Assembly: GCF_900100965.1 (NCBI RefSeq)
Contig: NZ_FMUJ01000004.1
Span: 620,001-684,000, forward strand
DNA length: 64,000 bases
Source: Variovorax sp. EL159
Lineage (GTDB): Bacteria; Pseudomonadota; Gammaproteobacteria; Burkholderiales; Burkholderiaceae_C
Direction of reading: 5' to 3'
Under the pieces are notes generated by a model. The model did no database searches. It was not told the DNA's origin and worked only from the letters and a program-made list of their open reading frames with translations. The translations under genes and the position numbers were made by a program. Shown here piece after piece: positions 43,779-52,357 of the stretch. The first letter of the stretch is position 1. Every line of letters begins with the position of its first letter.

Positions 43779-44786
43779 TCACTGCATCGCAAACCTGTCG
43801 CGCTGCGCCTGCGCACATTCCCCCATCACGCTCAGCGCCCGCTCCACCGTCGGCGTGCCCATCACGAACGGGTTCGCCGCACCCGCCGGCTGCTGCCGCA
43901 GCGCCGCCATCTTGGCCTGCGAGCTGTCGACGTTCGAGTGGTTCGACAGCAGCACGTCGATGCCTTGCGCCTTGGCCACCGCGTCCATGCGCCGCGTGGA
44001 CGCGATGTAGCTGTCCAGCCGCGGCACGTCCTTGCCGAAGTTGAAGCCCGTGCCGCCCCAGAGCATGGCGCGGTGCTTCCTGCCGTTCTCGCTCACGTCG
44101 AACACCGGCGAGAGCGTGCCCATGGTGTGGCCTGGCGTCAGGTACAGCGTGACGGTGGTGTCGCCCAGGGTGACGCGGTCGCCGTCCTTCACCGAGATGT
44201 CGCGCTTGGGCGGCGCGCCCCAGACCGGCGTGGCGAACTCCAGCCGGGTCTCGGTCATCGTCCAGTCGGCATCGCTCATGACCACGCGCGCGCGGTATTT
44301 TTGTGCCAGGTAGGGCGCGCCGCCGTAGTGGTCGCCGTGGCCGTGCGTGACGATCACGTACTTGATCTGCGACGGATCGAGACCCAGCTTGCGCATGCCG
44401 CCCTCGATCAGCGCGGCCGCTTCCACCTGGTTGTTGAGCGCATCGATGAGGATGATGCCGTCCGACGTCTTGATGGCCCAGGCGCTCACCCAGTCGGCGC
44501 CCACGAAGTACAGGTTGTCGAAGGCCCGGGTGGCCGGCGGCGCCGGCTTGTTGATGAGCAGGGGAAGGCCCTTGTCGAGTTCCTCCTGCGGCGGCCGCGT
44601 GGCGGGGGCGGGCTTGCACAGCGAGAGCAGGGGGCCGAGGTCGGTGCCCGCGGCCTGCGTGGCCGCCGCGACGTGGGCGGCCACGGTGGCGTCGGAGGGC
44701 TTCTGCGCGGGCGTCTGCGCGCAACCCTGGACGAGAGCGACAACCGCCGCCAGGGCGGCTGTCTTCAGTGAAAGCGAAGGAACCAT
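43779..44786 (-). CDS. subclass B3-like metallo-beta-lactamase-fold protein
   Basis: 335 aa. The signal region LKTAALAAVVALVQGCAQT allows export, possibly as a lipoprotein, although Gln at -2 makes the lipobox poor. The zinc motif is H148-G-H-G-D-H153 in VTHGHGDHYGG; further ligands are in LTPGHTMGTL and LLSNHSNVD. The overall layout (LYFVGADWVSAWAIKTSDGIILID) matches the B3 metallo-beta-lactamase-like group, which includes both beta-lactamases and unrelated hydrolases; activity against antibiotics cannot be concluded. ATG 44786 is chosen because GGAG precedes it; 44798 is the alternative. A TctC gene lies upstream in the same direction. Confidence 0.85.
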   Translation of the reverse strand: MVPSLSLKTAALAAVVALVQGCAQTPAQKPSDATVAAHVAAATQAAGTDLGPLLSLCKPAPATRPPQEELDKGLPLLINKPAPPATRAFDNLYFVGADWVSAWAIKTSDGIILIDALNNQVEAAALIEGGMRKLGLDPSQIKYVIVTHGHGDHYGGAPYLAQKYRARVVMSDADWTMTETRLEFATPVWGAPPKRDISVKDGDRVTLGDTTVTLYLTPGHTMGTLSPVFDVSENGRKHRAMLWGGTGFNFGKDVPRLDSYIASTRRMDAVAKAQGIDVLLSNHSNVDSSQAKMAALRQQPAGAANPFVMGTPTVERALSVMGECAQAQRDRFAMQ

Positions 44787-44846
44787 CGGTGTCTCCATGC
44801 CGTCGTCGCGGCTTGTCCTGGAGACACCATTCTGCGGTGCGCCGGC

Positions 44847-45827
44847 TTATTCGATGGTCGCGCCCGAGGCTTGCACGATGCCCTTCCACTTCTCGTAGTC
44901 GGTCTTCAGCAGCGCACCGAACTGCTCCGGCGTCATGCTCTCGGGCTCCGCGCCCTGCGCGATGATGGCCGCCTTCATTTCGGGCGTGGCCAGCAGCTTG
45001 TTGATCTGGGCGTTGAGCGTGGCGACCACGTCCTTCGGCGTGCCGGTCGGCACGAAGATGCCGTACCAGGTGCTCACGTCGAAGCCCTTGTAGCCCAGTT
45101 CGGCCACGGTGGGCGTGTCGGGCAGCGAGGTGCTGCGCTTGATCGATGTCACGGCCAGCGGGCGCAGCTTGCCCGACTTGATCTGCGCCATGGCCGACGG
45201 CACCGACGACACCATCAGGTCGACGTTGCCCGCGAGCACGTCCATCATGGCCGCGTTGGAGCCCTTGTAGGGTACGTGGCGCATCTTGATCTTGGCGGCG
45301 CCATTGAAGATCTCGCCGGCCAGGTGGATGGTGGTGCCGTTGCCGGGCGAGCCGTAGGTGACGGTGTCGGGCGCGGCGCGCGCGGCCTTCACCACGTCGT
45401 CGAGCGTCTTGAACCTGGAGTTGGCCTGCGTGACGATCACCACCGGCGTGTAGGCCACGTGGGCCACGGCCGTCAGGTCTTTCACCGGGTTGTAGCTCAG
45501 GTTCTTGTAGAGCCACGGCGCGACGACCATGTTGTCTTTCTGGCCCATCACGATGTCGTAGCCTGTGGGCGCGGCGCGCGCGGCCTCGGCGATGCCGATG
45601 GTGCCGCCGGCACCGCTGCGGTTGTCGGGCACCACGGTCCAGTGGTTCGCCTCGGTGAGCTTCTGGGCGACCAGGCGCGCCAGGATGTCGGTGCCGCCGC
45701 CGGGCGGGAAGGGCACGACCATGCGGATCGGCTTGGCGGGGTAGGACTGCGCTTGCGCGGCGGTCGAGAAGAAAGCCAGCGGGAGCGCCAGCGCGATGGC
45801 CAACTGGCCGAAGTGTCTGCGGATCAT
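44847..45827 (-). CDS. Bug/TctC family tripartite tricarboxylate transporter substrate-binding protein
   Basis: 326 aa. Signal peptide MIRRHFGQLAIALALPLAFF, cleavage after AQA; mature start QSYPAKPIRMVVPFPPGGGTD, then VVPDNRSGAGGTIGIAEAA and VPYKGSNAAMMDVLAGNVD. Periplasmic organic-acid receptor of unknown ligand. The open frame extends upstream but the signal peptide fixes the start. It lies 60 bp upstream of the B3-type hydrolase gene, so the two may be co-transcribed. A long perfect inverted repeat lies 48 bp upstream of its start. Confidence 0.92.
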   Translation of the reverse strand: MIRRHFGQLAIALALPLAFFSTAAQAQSYPAKPIRMVVPFPPGGGTDILARLVAQKLTEANHWTVVPDNRSGAGGTIGIAEAARAAPTGYDIVMGQKDNMVVAPWLYKNLSYNPVKDLTAVAHVAYTPVVIVTQANSRFKTLDDVVKAARAAPDTVTYGSPGNGTTIHLAGEIFNGAAKIKMRHVPYKGSNAAMMDVLAGNVDLMVSSVPSAMAQIKSGKLRPLAVTSIKRSTSLPDTPTVAELGYKGFDVSTWYGIFVPTGTPKDVVATLNAQINKLLATPEMKAAIIAQGAEPESMTPEQFGALLKTDYEKWKGIVQASGATIE

Positions 45828-45875
45828 GGGTGTTGTCTCTTTGTCGGGGCGATTCGGGGTTGCAGCCATTGCCTT

Positions 45876-45896
45876 CACTGCACCAGCGGTGCAGTG
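45876..45896. promoter_or_regulatory. perfect inverted repeat upstream of TctC and VOC genes
   Basis: CACTGCACC-AGC-GGTGCAGTG, perfect 9-bp arms with a 3-base spacer, in the 207-bp divergent gap between the TctC gene and the VOC-family gene. It could be an operator or a leader hairpin; no cognate regulator is adjacent. Confidence 0.45.
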
Positions 45897-46034
45897 TGCC
45901 GGAAGCCGCGCAGCGCGGATTTCTTCATTCGCGATGGGGCTCGTATCGGCTCGCGGTGGCTGTTTCCCTTCGTGGCTTGACAGACGCCTGCTTGCGCCGA
46001 ACATGGCGTGTCATTGATTTCACAGGAGACGCCC

Positions 46035-46412
46035 ATGCTCGGAAACATCAATGCGGTGGCCACCCTCGCGGTGAAAGACCTCGCCGCGGCCCGCCGCTTC
46101 TACGAAGACGCGCTGGGCCTGGCGCAGGTCGGCGCGCACGGCGAGGAGGTGATCGTCTATCGCTGCGGCAGCACCGTCGTGAACGTGTACCGCTCGGCAT
46201 TCGCCGGCACCAACCAGGCCACGGCCGTGACCTGGTCGGTCGGCGCCGACATCGGGCGCATCGTCGATGCGCTGAAGGCCAAAGGCGTGCGCTTCGAGCA
46301 CTACACCCTGCCCGACACCACGCTCGAAGGCGACCTGCATGTCATGGGCGACATGAAGGTCGCGTGGTTCAAGGACCCGGACGGCAACATCCTCAACCTC
46401 ATCAACGCTTGA
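46035..46412 (+). CDS. VOC family protein (glyoxalase/bleomycin resistance-like)
   Basis: 125 aa, one vicinal-oxygen-chelate fold: NAVATLAVKDLAAARRFYEDALGL at the start, GSTVVNVYRSAFAGTN in the middle and VAWFKDPDGNILNLI at the end. The early His ligand of classical glyoxalases is not obvious, so metal-dependent catalysis is uncertain; the substrate is unknown. CAGGAG precedes the ATG. Convergent with sodB. Confidence 0.85.
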   Translation: MLGNINAVATLAVKDLAAARRFYEDALGLAQVGAHGEEVIVYRCGSTVVNVYRSAFAGTNQATAVTWSVGADIGRIVDALKAKGVRFEHYTLPDTTLEGDLHVMGDMKVAWFKDPDGNILNLINA

Positions 46413-46440
46413 GGCGTTGCCGCCCTGCGGCTGTCGTCGA

Positions 46441-47022
46441 TCAGCCGAAGTTCCTGGCGACGAAGTCCCAGTTGACCAGCTTGGCCAGGAAGGTCTCGAC
46501 GAACTTCGGGCGCAGGTTGCGGTAGTCGATGTAGTAGGCGTGCTCCCAGACGTCGACGGTCAGCAGCGCGGTGTCGGCGGTGGTCAGCGGCGTGCCGGCG
46601 GCGCCGGTGTTCACGATGTCCACCGAACCGTCGGGCTTCTTCACCAGCCAGGTCCAGCCCGAGCCGAAGTTGCCCACGGCCGACTTCACGAAGGCTTCCT
46701 TGAAGGCGTCGAAAGTGCCCCACTTGGCATCGATGGCCTTGGCCAGCGCACCGGTGGGAGCGCCGCCGCCTTGGGGCTTCATGCAGTTCCAGAAGAAGGT
46801 GTGGTTCCAGATTTGCGCGGCGTTGTTGTAGATGCCGCCGCTGGACTTCTTGATGATCTCTTCCAGCGTCAGGGCTTCGAACTCGGTGCCCTTTTGCAGG
46901 TTGTTCAGGTTCACGACGTAGGCGTTGTGGTGCTTGCCGTAGTGGTACTCCAGCGTCTCTTGCGAGTACTCGGGTGCCAGCGCGTCGAGGGCGTAGGGCA
47001 GGGGAGGGAGCTTGTGTTCCAT
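46441..47022 (-). CDS. sodB: iron superoxide dismutase
   Basis: 193 aa, cytoplasmic. Metal ligands H27 (EYHYGKHH), H74 (NHTFFW), D157 and H161 (DVWEHAYY) are all present. Gln70 in NNAAQIWNH is the iron-type signature, as opposed to the manganese-type Gln in the C-terminal half. Converts superoxide to oxygen and hydrogen peroxide. An HTH regulator with a cysteine cluster is encoded 51 bp upstream in the same direction and may share the transcript. Confidence 0.95.
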   Translation of the reverse strand: MEHKLPPLPYALDALAPEYSQETLEYHYGKHHNAYVVNLNNLQKGTEFEALTLEEIIKKSSGGIYNNAAQIWNHTFFWNCMKPQGGGAPTGALAKAIDAKWGTFDAFKEAFVKSAVGNFGSGWTWLVKKPDGSVDIVNTGAAGTPLTTADTALLTVDVWEHAYYIDYRNLRPKFVETFLAKLVNWDFVARNFG

Positions 47023-47073
47023 GGTGGGTCCTTGTGGTTGGTTGGAGAGAAACAGATCAACAGATAAATCGAT

Positions 47074-47745
47074 TCAGGCCTGCGGCGTGCCTGTTTTCGG
47101 AACGACCTGGTAGGCGCAGCGCCGCGCGCCCGCCAGCACGTGTTCGACGCGGCTGACGCTCACGTCGGGCCCCAGCACTTCGTCGAAGAGTTGCAGTTCA
47201 CTGCGGCAAAAACCCGTGCAGGCCTGCGCCGCGGTGCAGATGGGGCAATGGTTCTCGATGAAGAGAAAGCCGTCGCCCTCGGGCCGGAACTCGGCCATGT
47301 AGCCCTCGCGGCTGCGGATCTCGGCAAGGCGCTCCAGCCGCGTCTTGAGGCTGCGCGCACCGCGCATGGCCTCCGTGTAGTTGGCGCGCATGGTGTTCTC
47401 GCGCGCACCGATGAGCTGGTCCATGCCCTTCTGGCCGAACACGCTGATGACGGCGCTGATCATCTGCACCGTCATCTCGGCATGCGTGTCGGGAAAGCGC
47501 TTGTGGCCTTCGCCGGTGAGCCGCCAGATCTGCGTGGGCCGGCCGCGCCCGCTGGGGCGGCTCTCGGCGTCCACCAGCTTGTCGGCCTCCAGCTTGGCCA
47601 TCTGCTGGCGCACCGCTTCCACCGTGACGTTCAGCACCTTGGCGATGTCGGGAATACCGAGCGCGCCACGGGTCTTGAGCGTGGAGAGGATGCGGTCTGC
47701 CGGCTGGTGCGGCATCCAGGTGGGCTTGGCATCTGGGGCGGACAT
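47074..47745 (-). CDS. SufR/ArsR-like HTH regulator with a four-cysteine (probable Fe-S) site
   Basis: 223 aa. Winged helix at about 15-85 (ILSTLKTRGALGIPDIAKVL, VTVEAVRQQMAKLEADKLVD, GRPTQIWRLTGEG). The C-terminal part has C167-P-I-C170, C176 and C180 (NHCPICTAAQACTGFC), a spacing typical of the SufR-like family that binds an iron-sulfur cluster. Upstream of and in the same direction as the iron superoxide dismutase, suggesting control by iron or oxidative state; this is inference. ATG 47745 is preferred over TTG 47757; neither has a clear ribosome site. Confidence 0.85.
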   Translation of the reverse strand: MSAPDAKPTWMPHQPADRILSTLKTRGALGIPDIAKVLNVTVEAVRQQMAKLEADKLVDAESRPSGRGRPTQIWRLTGEGHKRFPDTHAEMTVQMISAVISVFGQKGMDQLIGARENTMRANYTEAMRGARSLKTRLERLAEIRSREGYMAEFRPEGDGFLFIENHCPICTAAQACTGFCRSELQLFDEVLGPDVSVSRVEHVLAGARRCAYQVVPKTGTPQA

Positions 47746-47791
47746 GGGCGGGTTCAATCGTGGAGAAAGTCGGGGCTGATCGGCGTCATTG

Positions 47792-49228
47792 TCAGGTGGT
47801 TGGACCTCCCCTTACATCCGAAGGTGCTTGCCACCCGCCGCCCAGCGCCTTGTAGAGCGCCACGAGGCTGGTGTACGAGGCGGTCTCGGCCTCGGCCACC
47901 GCATCTTGCGCGCGCAGCAGGGTGCGCTGCGCGTCGAGCACGCTCAGGTAGGGCGCGGCGCCTTCGCGGTAGCGCACTTCGGCCAGTTCGGCGGCGCGGC
48001 CGCTGCGGGCCGCGGCTTCCACCAGCCGCTGCAGGCGCAACTGGTTCTGACCGTAGCCGGTGAGCGCGCCTTCCACGTCCTCGATGGCGCGCAGCACGGT
48101 CTGCTCGTAGAGCGCGCGGTCGCCTTCGGCGCGGGCCTCGGCACCGCGCACGCGGGCCTTGACCGAGCCCAGCCGCAGCGCGGGCCAGCTCACGCCGGGC
48201 GTCACGCTGAAGGCGCGGCTCGACGAGCTGCCGAGGTCGGAACCCCGCAGCGCGATGAAGCCCAGGAAGCCGCCGATGTCGAACCGCGGATACAGCTCGG
48301 CCGTGGTGGCGCCCACGTCGGCGGTGCTGGCCGCAAGGCCGCGCTCGGCGCGCAGCACGTCGGGCCGGCGCCGCAGCAGGTCGCCCAGGTCGCCGATGGG
48401 CAGGCGCTTGTCGAGCACGCGCAGCGGCTGCGGCCGCAGCATGGGTTCCAGCTCGGCCGGGCGCAGGCCCGCCAGCACGGCCACGCGGTAGGCCGATTGG
48501 CGGCGCGTGGTCTCGAGCGCGGGCAGCTGGCTTTCGGTGGTCGCAAGGTTGGCCTGCGCGCTCGCCAGGTCGCCTTCGAGGCCACGGCCGGTCTGCACCT
48601 GCGCCTCGGTCACGCGCAGGCTCTGGCGCAGGCTGTCGAGCGTGCGGCGCGTCACGGCGATGCGCTGCTCGGCGCCGCGCATCTCGTAGTAGTTGCGGGC
48701 CAGCTCGGCCACGGCCACGATGCGCACCTGTTCAAGGTCGGCCGCCGAGGCCTGGGCGCGCGCCGTGGCCGCTTCGTCGAGCCGCTGCAGGCGGCCGAAC
48801 AGGTCGATCTCCCACGAGGCATCGAAGCCCGCGCGGCTGCTCTGCGCGAGCGACCGCACATCGGGTTGGGCACCGTTGTTGCCCTGCGCGATGCTGCGCG
48901 TCTTGCTCGCGCTCGCCGTCACGACGGGCAGGCGGTCAAGCTCGGCTTCGGTCTGCGTGGCACGGGCTTCCAGCAAGCGGGCCTGCGCGATGCGGATGTC
49001 GTGGTTGTTGCCGAGCGCGCGCTCGATCAGCGCATCGAGCTGCGCATCGTCGAGCTGGTGCCACCAGTCGCGCTGCACCGCGTCGTTGGCGAACAGCGAC
49101 TGCTCGGGCGCGGAGATGGCCACCGGCGCATCCGCCGGTGCCGTGTAGGTCGGCCCGACGGCGCAACCGGCCAGCACCAGCAGGCTCAACGCGAAGGGCG
49201 CGGTGTACGAAAAGAGTCTTGTGTTCAT
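47792..49228 (-). CDS. RND efflux outer membrane lipoprotein, NodT/OprM family
   Basis: 478 aa. Lipoprotein signal LSLLVLAGC with Cys22; then VGPTYTAPADAP and RDWWHQLDDAQLDALIERAL. Two coiled repeat halves typical of TolC-type channels (LEARATQTEAELDRLP, LLRRRPDVLRAERGLAASTADVG) are visible. It forms the outer-membrane exit duct of the efflux pump whose inner membrane and adaptor genes lie directly upstream (18-bp gap). Confidence 0.93.
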   Translation of the reverse strand: MNTRLFSYTAPFALSLLVLAGCAVGPTYTAPADAPVAISAPEQSLFANDAVQRDWWHQLDDAQLDALIERALGNNHDIRIAQARLLEARATQTEAELDRLPVVTASASKTRSIAQGNNGAQPDVRSLAQSSRAGFDASWEIDLFGRLQRLDEAATARAQASAADLEQVRIVAVAELARNYYEMRGAEQRIAVTRRTLDSLRQSLRVTEAQVQTGRGLEGDLASAQANLATTESQLPALETTRRQSAYRVAVLAGLRPAELEPMLRPQPLRVLDKRLPIGDLGDLLRRRPDVLRAERGLAASTADVGATTAELYPRFDIGGFLGFIALRGSDLGSSSSRAFSVTPGVSWPALRLGSVKARVRGAEARAEGDRALYEQTVLRAIEDVEGALTGYGQNQLRLQRLVEAAARSGRAAELAEVRYREGAAPYLSVLDAQRTLLRAQDAVAEAETASYTSLVALYKALGGGWQAPSDVRGGPTT

Positions 49229-49246
49229 GGTCGTGCTCCTTCGGTG

Positions 49247-52200
49247 TCAGGCGGGGTCGCCGGCCGGCTCGCTGGCCGGTTCGCGCGCCGCGAGCGCATC
49301 GAGTTCGGTGGCGCGCTGCGAGCGGCCCACCGTGCGGTGGTCGCGTGCCAGCAGCGTGTACATGGTGGGCAGCACGAACAGCGTGAACAGCGTGCCCACC
49401 AGCATGCCGACCACGATCACCAGGCCGATGCTGAAGCGGCTGGCCGCACCCGCGCCGCTGGCGAACAGCAGCGGCACCAGGCCCACCACCATCGCGGCGG
49501 TGGTCATCAGGATCGGGCGCAGCCGGATGCGCGCGGCCTGCTCGATGGCGGGGCGGCGTGCCAGGTTGTCGCGCTCCTGGATCTCGTTGGCGAACTCCAC
49601 CATCAAGATGCCGTGCTTGCTGATGAGCCCGATCAGCGTCACCAGCCCGATCTGCGTGTAGATGTTGATGGTGGCGAAGCCCATGGCCAGCGGCACCAGC
49701 GCGCCGCAGATCGACATCGGCACGCTGATCAGAATGATCAACGGGTCGCGCAGGCTTTCGTACTGCGCGGCCAGCACCAGGTAGATCACCACGATCGCGA
49801 ACACGAAGGCCATCACCAGTGCCGAGCCCTCCTGCGTGAACTGCCGCGCATCCGACTGCCAGTCGAAGCTGAAGCCGGCCGGCAGCTTCTTCGCCTCGCC
49901 GCTCAGGAAGGCCACCGCATCGCCCATGGTCACGCCCGGCATCGGAATGGCCTGGAAGGTCGAGGCATTGAGCTGGTTGAACTGCGTGAGCTTGTTCGGC
50001 CCGACGCTGGTCGACAGCGACACCAGGTTGCCCAGCGGCACGGCTTCGCCGCTCGCGCTCTTCACGAAGTAGCGCGAGAGCGCCTCGGCCGACAGGCGCA
50101 GGCCGCGCGGCGATTGCGGAATCACGTCGTACGAGCGGCCGTCCATGCCGAAGCGGTTGACGTAGTTCTCGCCCACCAGCACCGCCAGCGTGTCGCCGAT
50201 GGCCTTCATGGTCACGCCCATGCTGTTGGCCTTGGCGCGGTCCACGCGCACTTCGGTCACCGGGTTGTTGAACTCCAGGTCGCTGTCGACCACGGCGAAC
50301 TTGCCGCTCTCGCGCGCTGCCTTCTTCAGCGCCTCCATGGCCTCGAACACGGTGCGGTGGTCGCCCGCGCTGCGGATCACCATCTGCACCGGCAGCCCGC
50401 CGGTCGAGCCCGGCAGCGAGGGCAACTGGAACGCGAAGACGCTGCTGCCCTCGACCTCGTTCATGCCGCCCTGCACCTCGCCCTGGATCTGGTCGGCGCT
50501 GCGCTTGCGGTCTTTCCAGTCCGACAGCTGCACGCCGCCGATGCTGTTCGACACACCGTCCGAGCCGTTGATGAGCCAGCGGCCGGTGTTCTCGGGCAAC
50601 GTGGCGAGCACCTCGTCCCACTTCTTGCCGAACTTCTCGACGTAGTCGATGTTGGCGTGCTGCGGCGACTTGATGACGGTCAGCACCATTGCCTGGTCTT
50701 CACCGGGTGCCAGCTCGCGCTGCGCCGCGTTGTACAGGAAGGGCAGGCTCACCAGCACCGCTGCCGCGAGCAGGCCCGTCACCCAGCGGTGGTGCAGCGA
50801 CACGTCGAGCAGGCGGCCATAGGCCGTGGCGAGCTTGTGGAAGAAGGCTTCGGCATAGCGGGCCATGCGCCCCGCGCTCGCATCCTGCGGCAACAGGAAG
50901 GAAGCCATCACCGGCGACAGCGTGAGCGCGATCACGCCCGACACCACCACCGCGCCCGCGAGCGTGAAGGCGAACTCCTTGAAGAGCGATCCCGTGAGGC
51001 CGCCCATGAGGCCGATGGGTGCATACACCGCGGCCAGCGTGAGCGTCATCGCGATCACCGGGCCGGCCACTTCGCGCGCGCCGATCAATGCGGCCTGCAC
51101 GCGCGACTTGCCTTCCTCGATGTGGCGGTGCACGTTCTCCACCACCACGATGGCATCGTCCACCACCAGCCCGATCGCCAGCACCATCGCCAGCAAGGTC
51201 AGCAGGTTGATGCTGAAGCCGAACAGCAGCATCAGGGCCGCCGCACCGAGCATCGACAGCGGAATCGTCACCACCGGAATCAGCACCGCGCGCATCGAGC
51301 CCAGGCACAGGAAGATCACCACCACCACGATGGCAATGGCTTCGAGCAGCGTCTTCTGCACTTCGTCGATCGAGGCCTCGATGAAGCGCGCCAGCTCGAA
51401 GGGCAACTGCACGTCCACGCCCGGTGGCAGGTTCTGCTTGATGCCGGGCAGCAGGTCGCGGATGCGCTTCACGATCACCAGCGGATTGCCGTTGGGCGCC
51501 GCCTGCAGGCCCAGGTAGATGGCCTTGTCGCCGTCCATCGTCGCGCTGCTGTCGGCGCTGGCCGCACCCAGCTCGACGGTGGCCACGTCGCCCAGGCGCA
51601 CGATGGCGTCACCGTTGCGCTTGACGACCATGTCGCGGAACTCCGCCACGCTCACCAGGTCGGTGTTCACGCGGATGTTCGACACCACGTACAGGCCCTT
51701 CACCTGCCCAGGCGCGGCCTGCACGTTGTTCTGTCGCAGCGCGTCGGCCAGCTCGCCGGCCGAGATGCCGCGCGCGGCCATGCGGTTGGGGTCGAGCCAC
51801 ACGCGCATCGCCAGCGTCTGGCCGCCCGACACTTCCACGCCCGACACGCCGGGAATGGACGCGAACTGCGGCTGCACCACGCGCGAGAGGTAATCGGTGA
51901 GCGCCGGCACCGGCATCGTCTTGCTCGAGAAGCCGACGTAGGCCACGGCGGTGGCCTCGCCCGACGACTTGAGGATCACCGGGTCGAAGGCCTCGGCCGG
52001 CAGCCGGTACTTGACCTGGCTCACTTGCGCCATCGCCTGCGTGAGCGCCTGGTTGGCGTCGGCGTTGAGCTTCATGCGCACGCTGATGACGCTGCGGCCC
52101 AGCGTGGAAGACGACGAGAGGTAATCGACGTTCTCGATGGTCGCCACCGCCTGCGCGATCGGCTGCGTGACGAAGCCCTGCATCAGCTCCGGCGAGGCGC

Positions 52201-52357
52201 CGGGGTACTGCGTGGTGATGGTGAGCGTGGTGCTCTCGGTCAGCGGGTATTGCCGCACCGGCAGGTCGCCCAGCGCGCGGGCGCCGAGCAGCAGGATCAG
52301 CGTGCTGACCACCAGCGCCAGCACGGGCCGGCGCACGAAGAGGTCGGTGAACGTCAT
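49247..52357 (-). CDS. RND family multidrug/metabolite efflux permease
   Basis: 1036 aa, HAE-1-type resistance-nodulation-division pump. Starts FTDLFVRRPVLALVVSTLIL; TM4 carries the proton-relay pair Asp400-Asp401 (GLVVDDAIVVVENVHRHIEEG), and the duplicated halves and large periplasmic loops (QYPGASPELMQGFVTQPIA) are complete. The pattern is closest to the MdtB/MdtC/MexF-like group. Start overlaps the adaptor gene by 4 bp. Substrates cannot be predicted. Confidence 0.95.
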   Translation of the reverse strand: MTFTDLFVRRPVLALVVSTLILLLGARALGDLPVRQYPLTESTTLTITTQYPGASPELMQGFVTQPIAQAVATIENVDYLSSSSTLGRSVISVRMKLNADANQALTQAMAQVSQVKYRLPAEAFDPVILKSSGEATAVAYVGFSSKTMPVPALTDYLSRVVQPQFASIPGVSGVEVSGGQTLAMRVWLDPNRMAARGISAGELADALRQNNVQAAPGQVKGLYVVSNIRVNTDLVSVAEFRDMVVKRNGDAIVRLGDVATVELGAASADSSATMDGDKAIYLGLQAAPNGNPLVIVKRIRDLLPGIKQNLPPGVDVQLPFELARFIEASIDEVQKTLLEAIAIVVVVIFLCLGSMRAVLIPVVTIPLSMLGAAALMLLFGFSINLLTLLAMVLAIGLVVDDAIVVVENVHRHIEEGKSRVQAALIGAREVAGPVIAMTLTLAAVYAPIGLMGGLTGSLFKEFAFTLAGAVVVSGVIALTLSPVMASFLLPQDASAGRMARYAEAFFHKLATAYGRLLDVSLHHRWVTGLLAAAVLVSLPFLYNAAQRELAPGEDQAMVLTVIKSPQHANIDYVEKFGKKWDEVLATLPENTGRWLINGSDGVSNSIGGVQLSDWKDRKRSADQIQGEVQGGMNEVEGSSVFAFQLPSLPGSTGGLPVQMVIRSAGDHRTVFEAMEALKKAARESGKFAVVDSDLEFNNPVTEVRVDRAKANSMGVTMKAIGDTLAVLVGENYVNRFGMDGRSYDVIPQSPRGLRLSAEALSRYFVKSASGEAVPLGNLVSLSTSVGPNKLTQFNQLNASTFQAIPMPGVTMGDAVAFLSGEAKKLPAGFSFDWQSDARQFTQEGSALVMAFVFAIVVIYLVLAAQYESLRDPLIILISVPMSICGALVPLAMGFATINIYTQIGLVTLIGLISKHGILMVEFANEIQERDNLARRPAIEQAARIRLRPILMTTAAMVVGLVPLLFASGAGAASRFSIGLVIVVGMLVGTLFTLFVLPTMYTLLARDHRTVGRSQRATELDALAAREPASEPAGDPA

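Noticed and set aside
43779..44786. Antibiotic-resistance beta-lactamase
   Set aside because: Only the B3-like fold and zinc ligands can be seen; many proteins of this group are not beta-lactamases and the context (TctC receptor) gives no resistance link.
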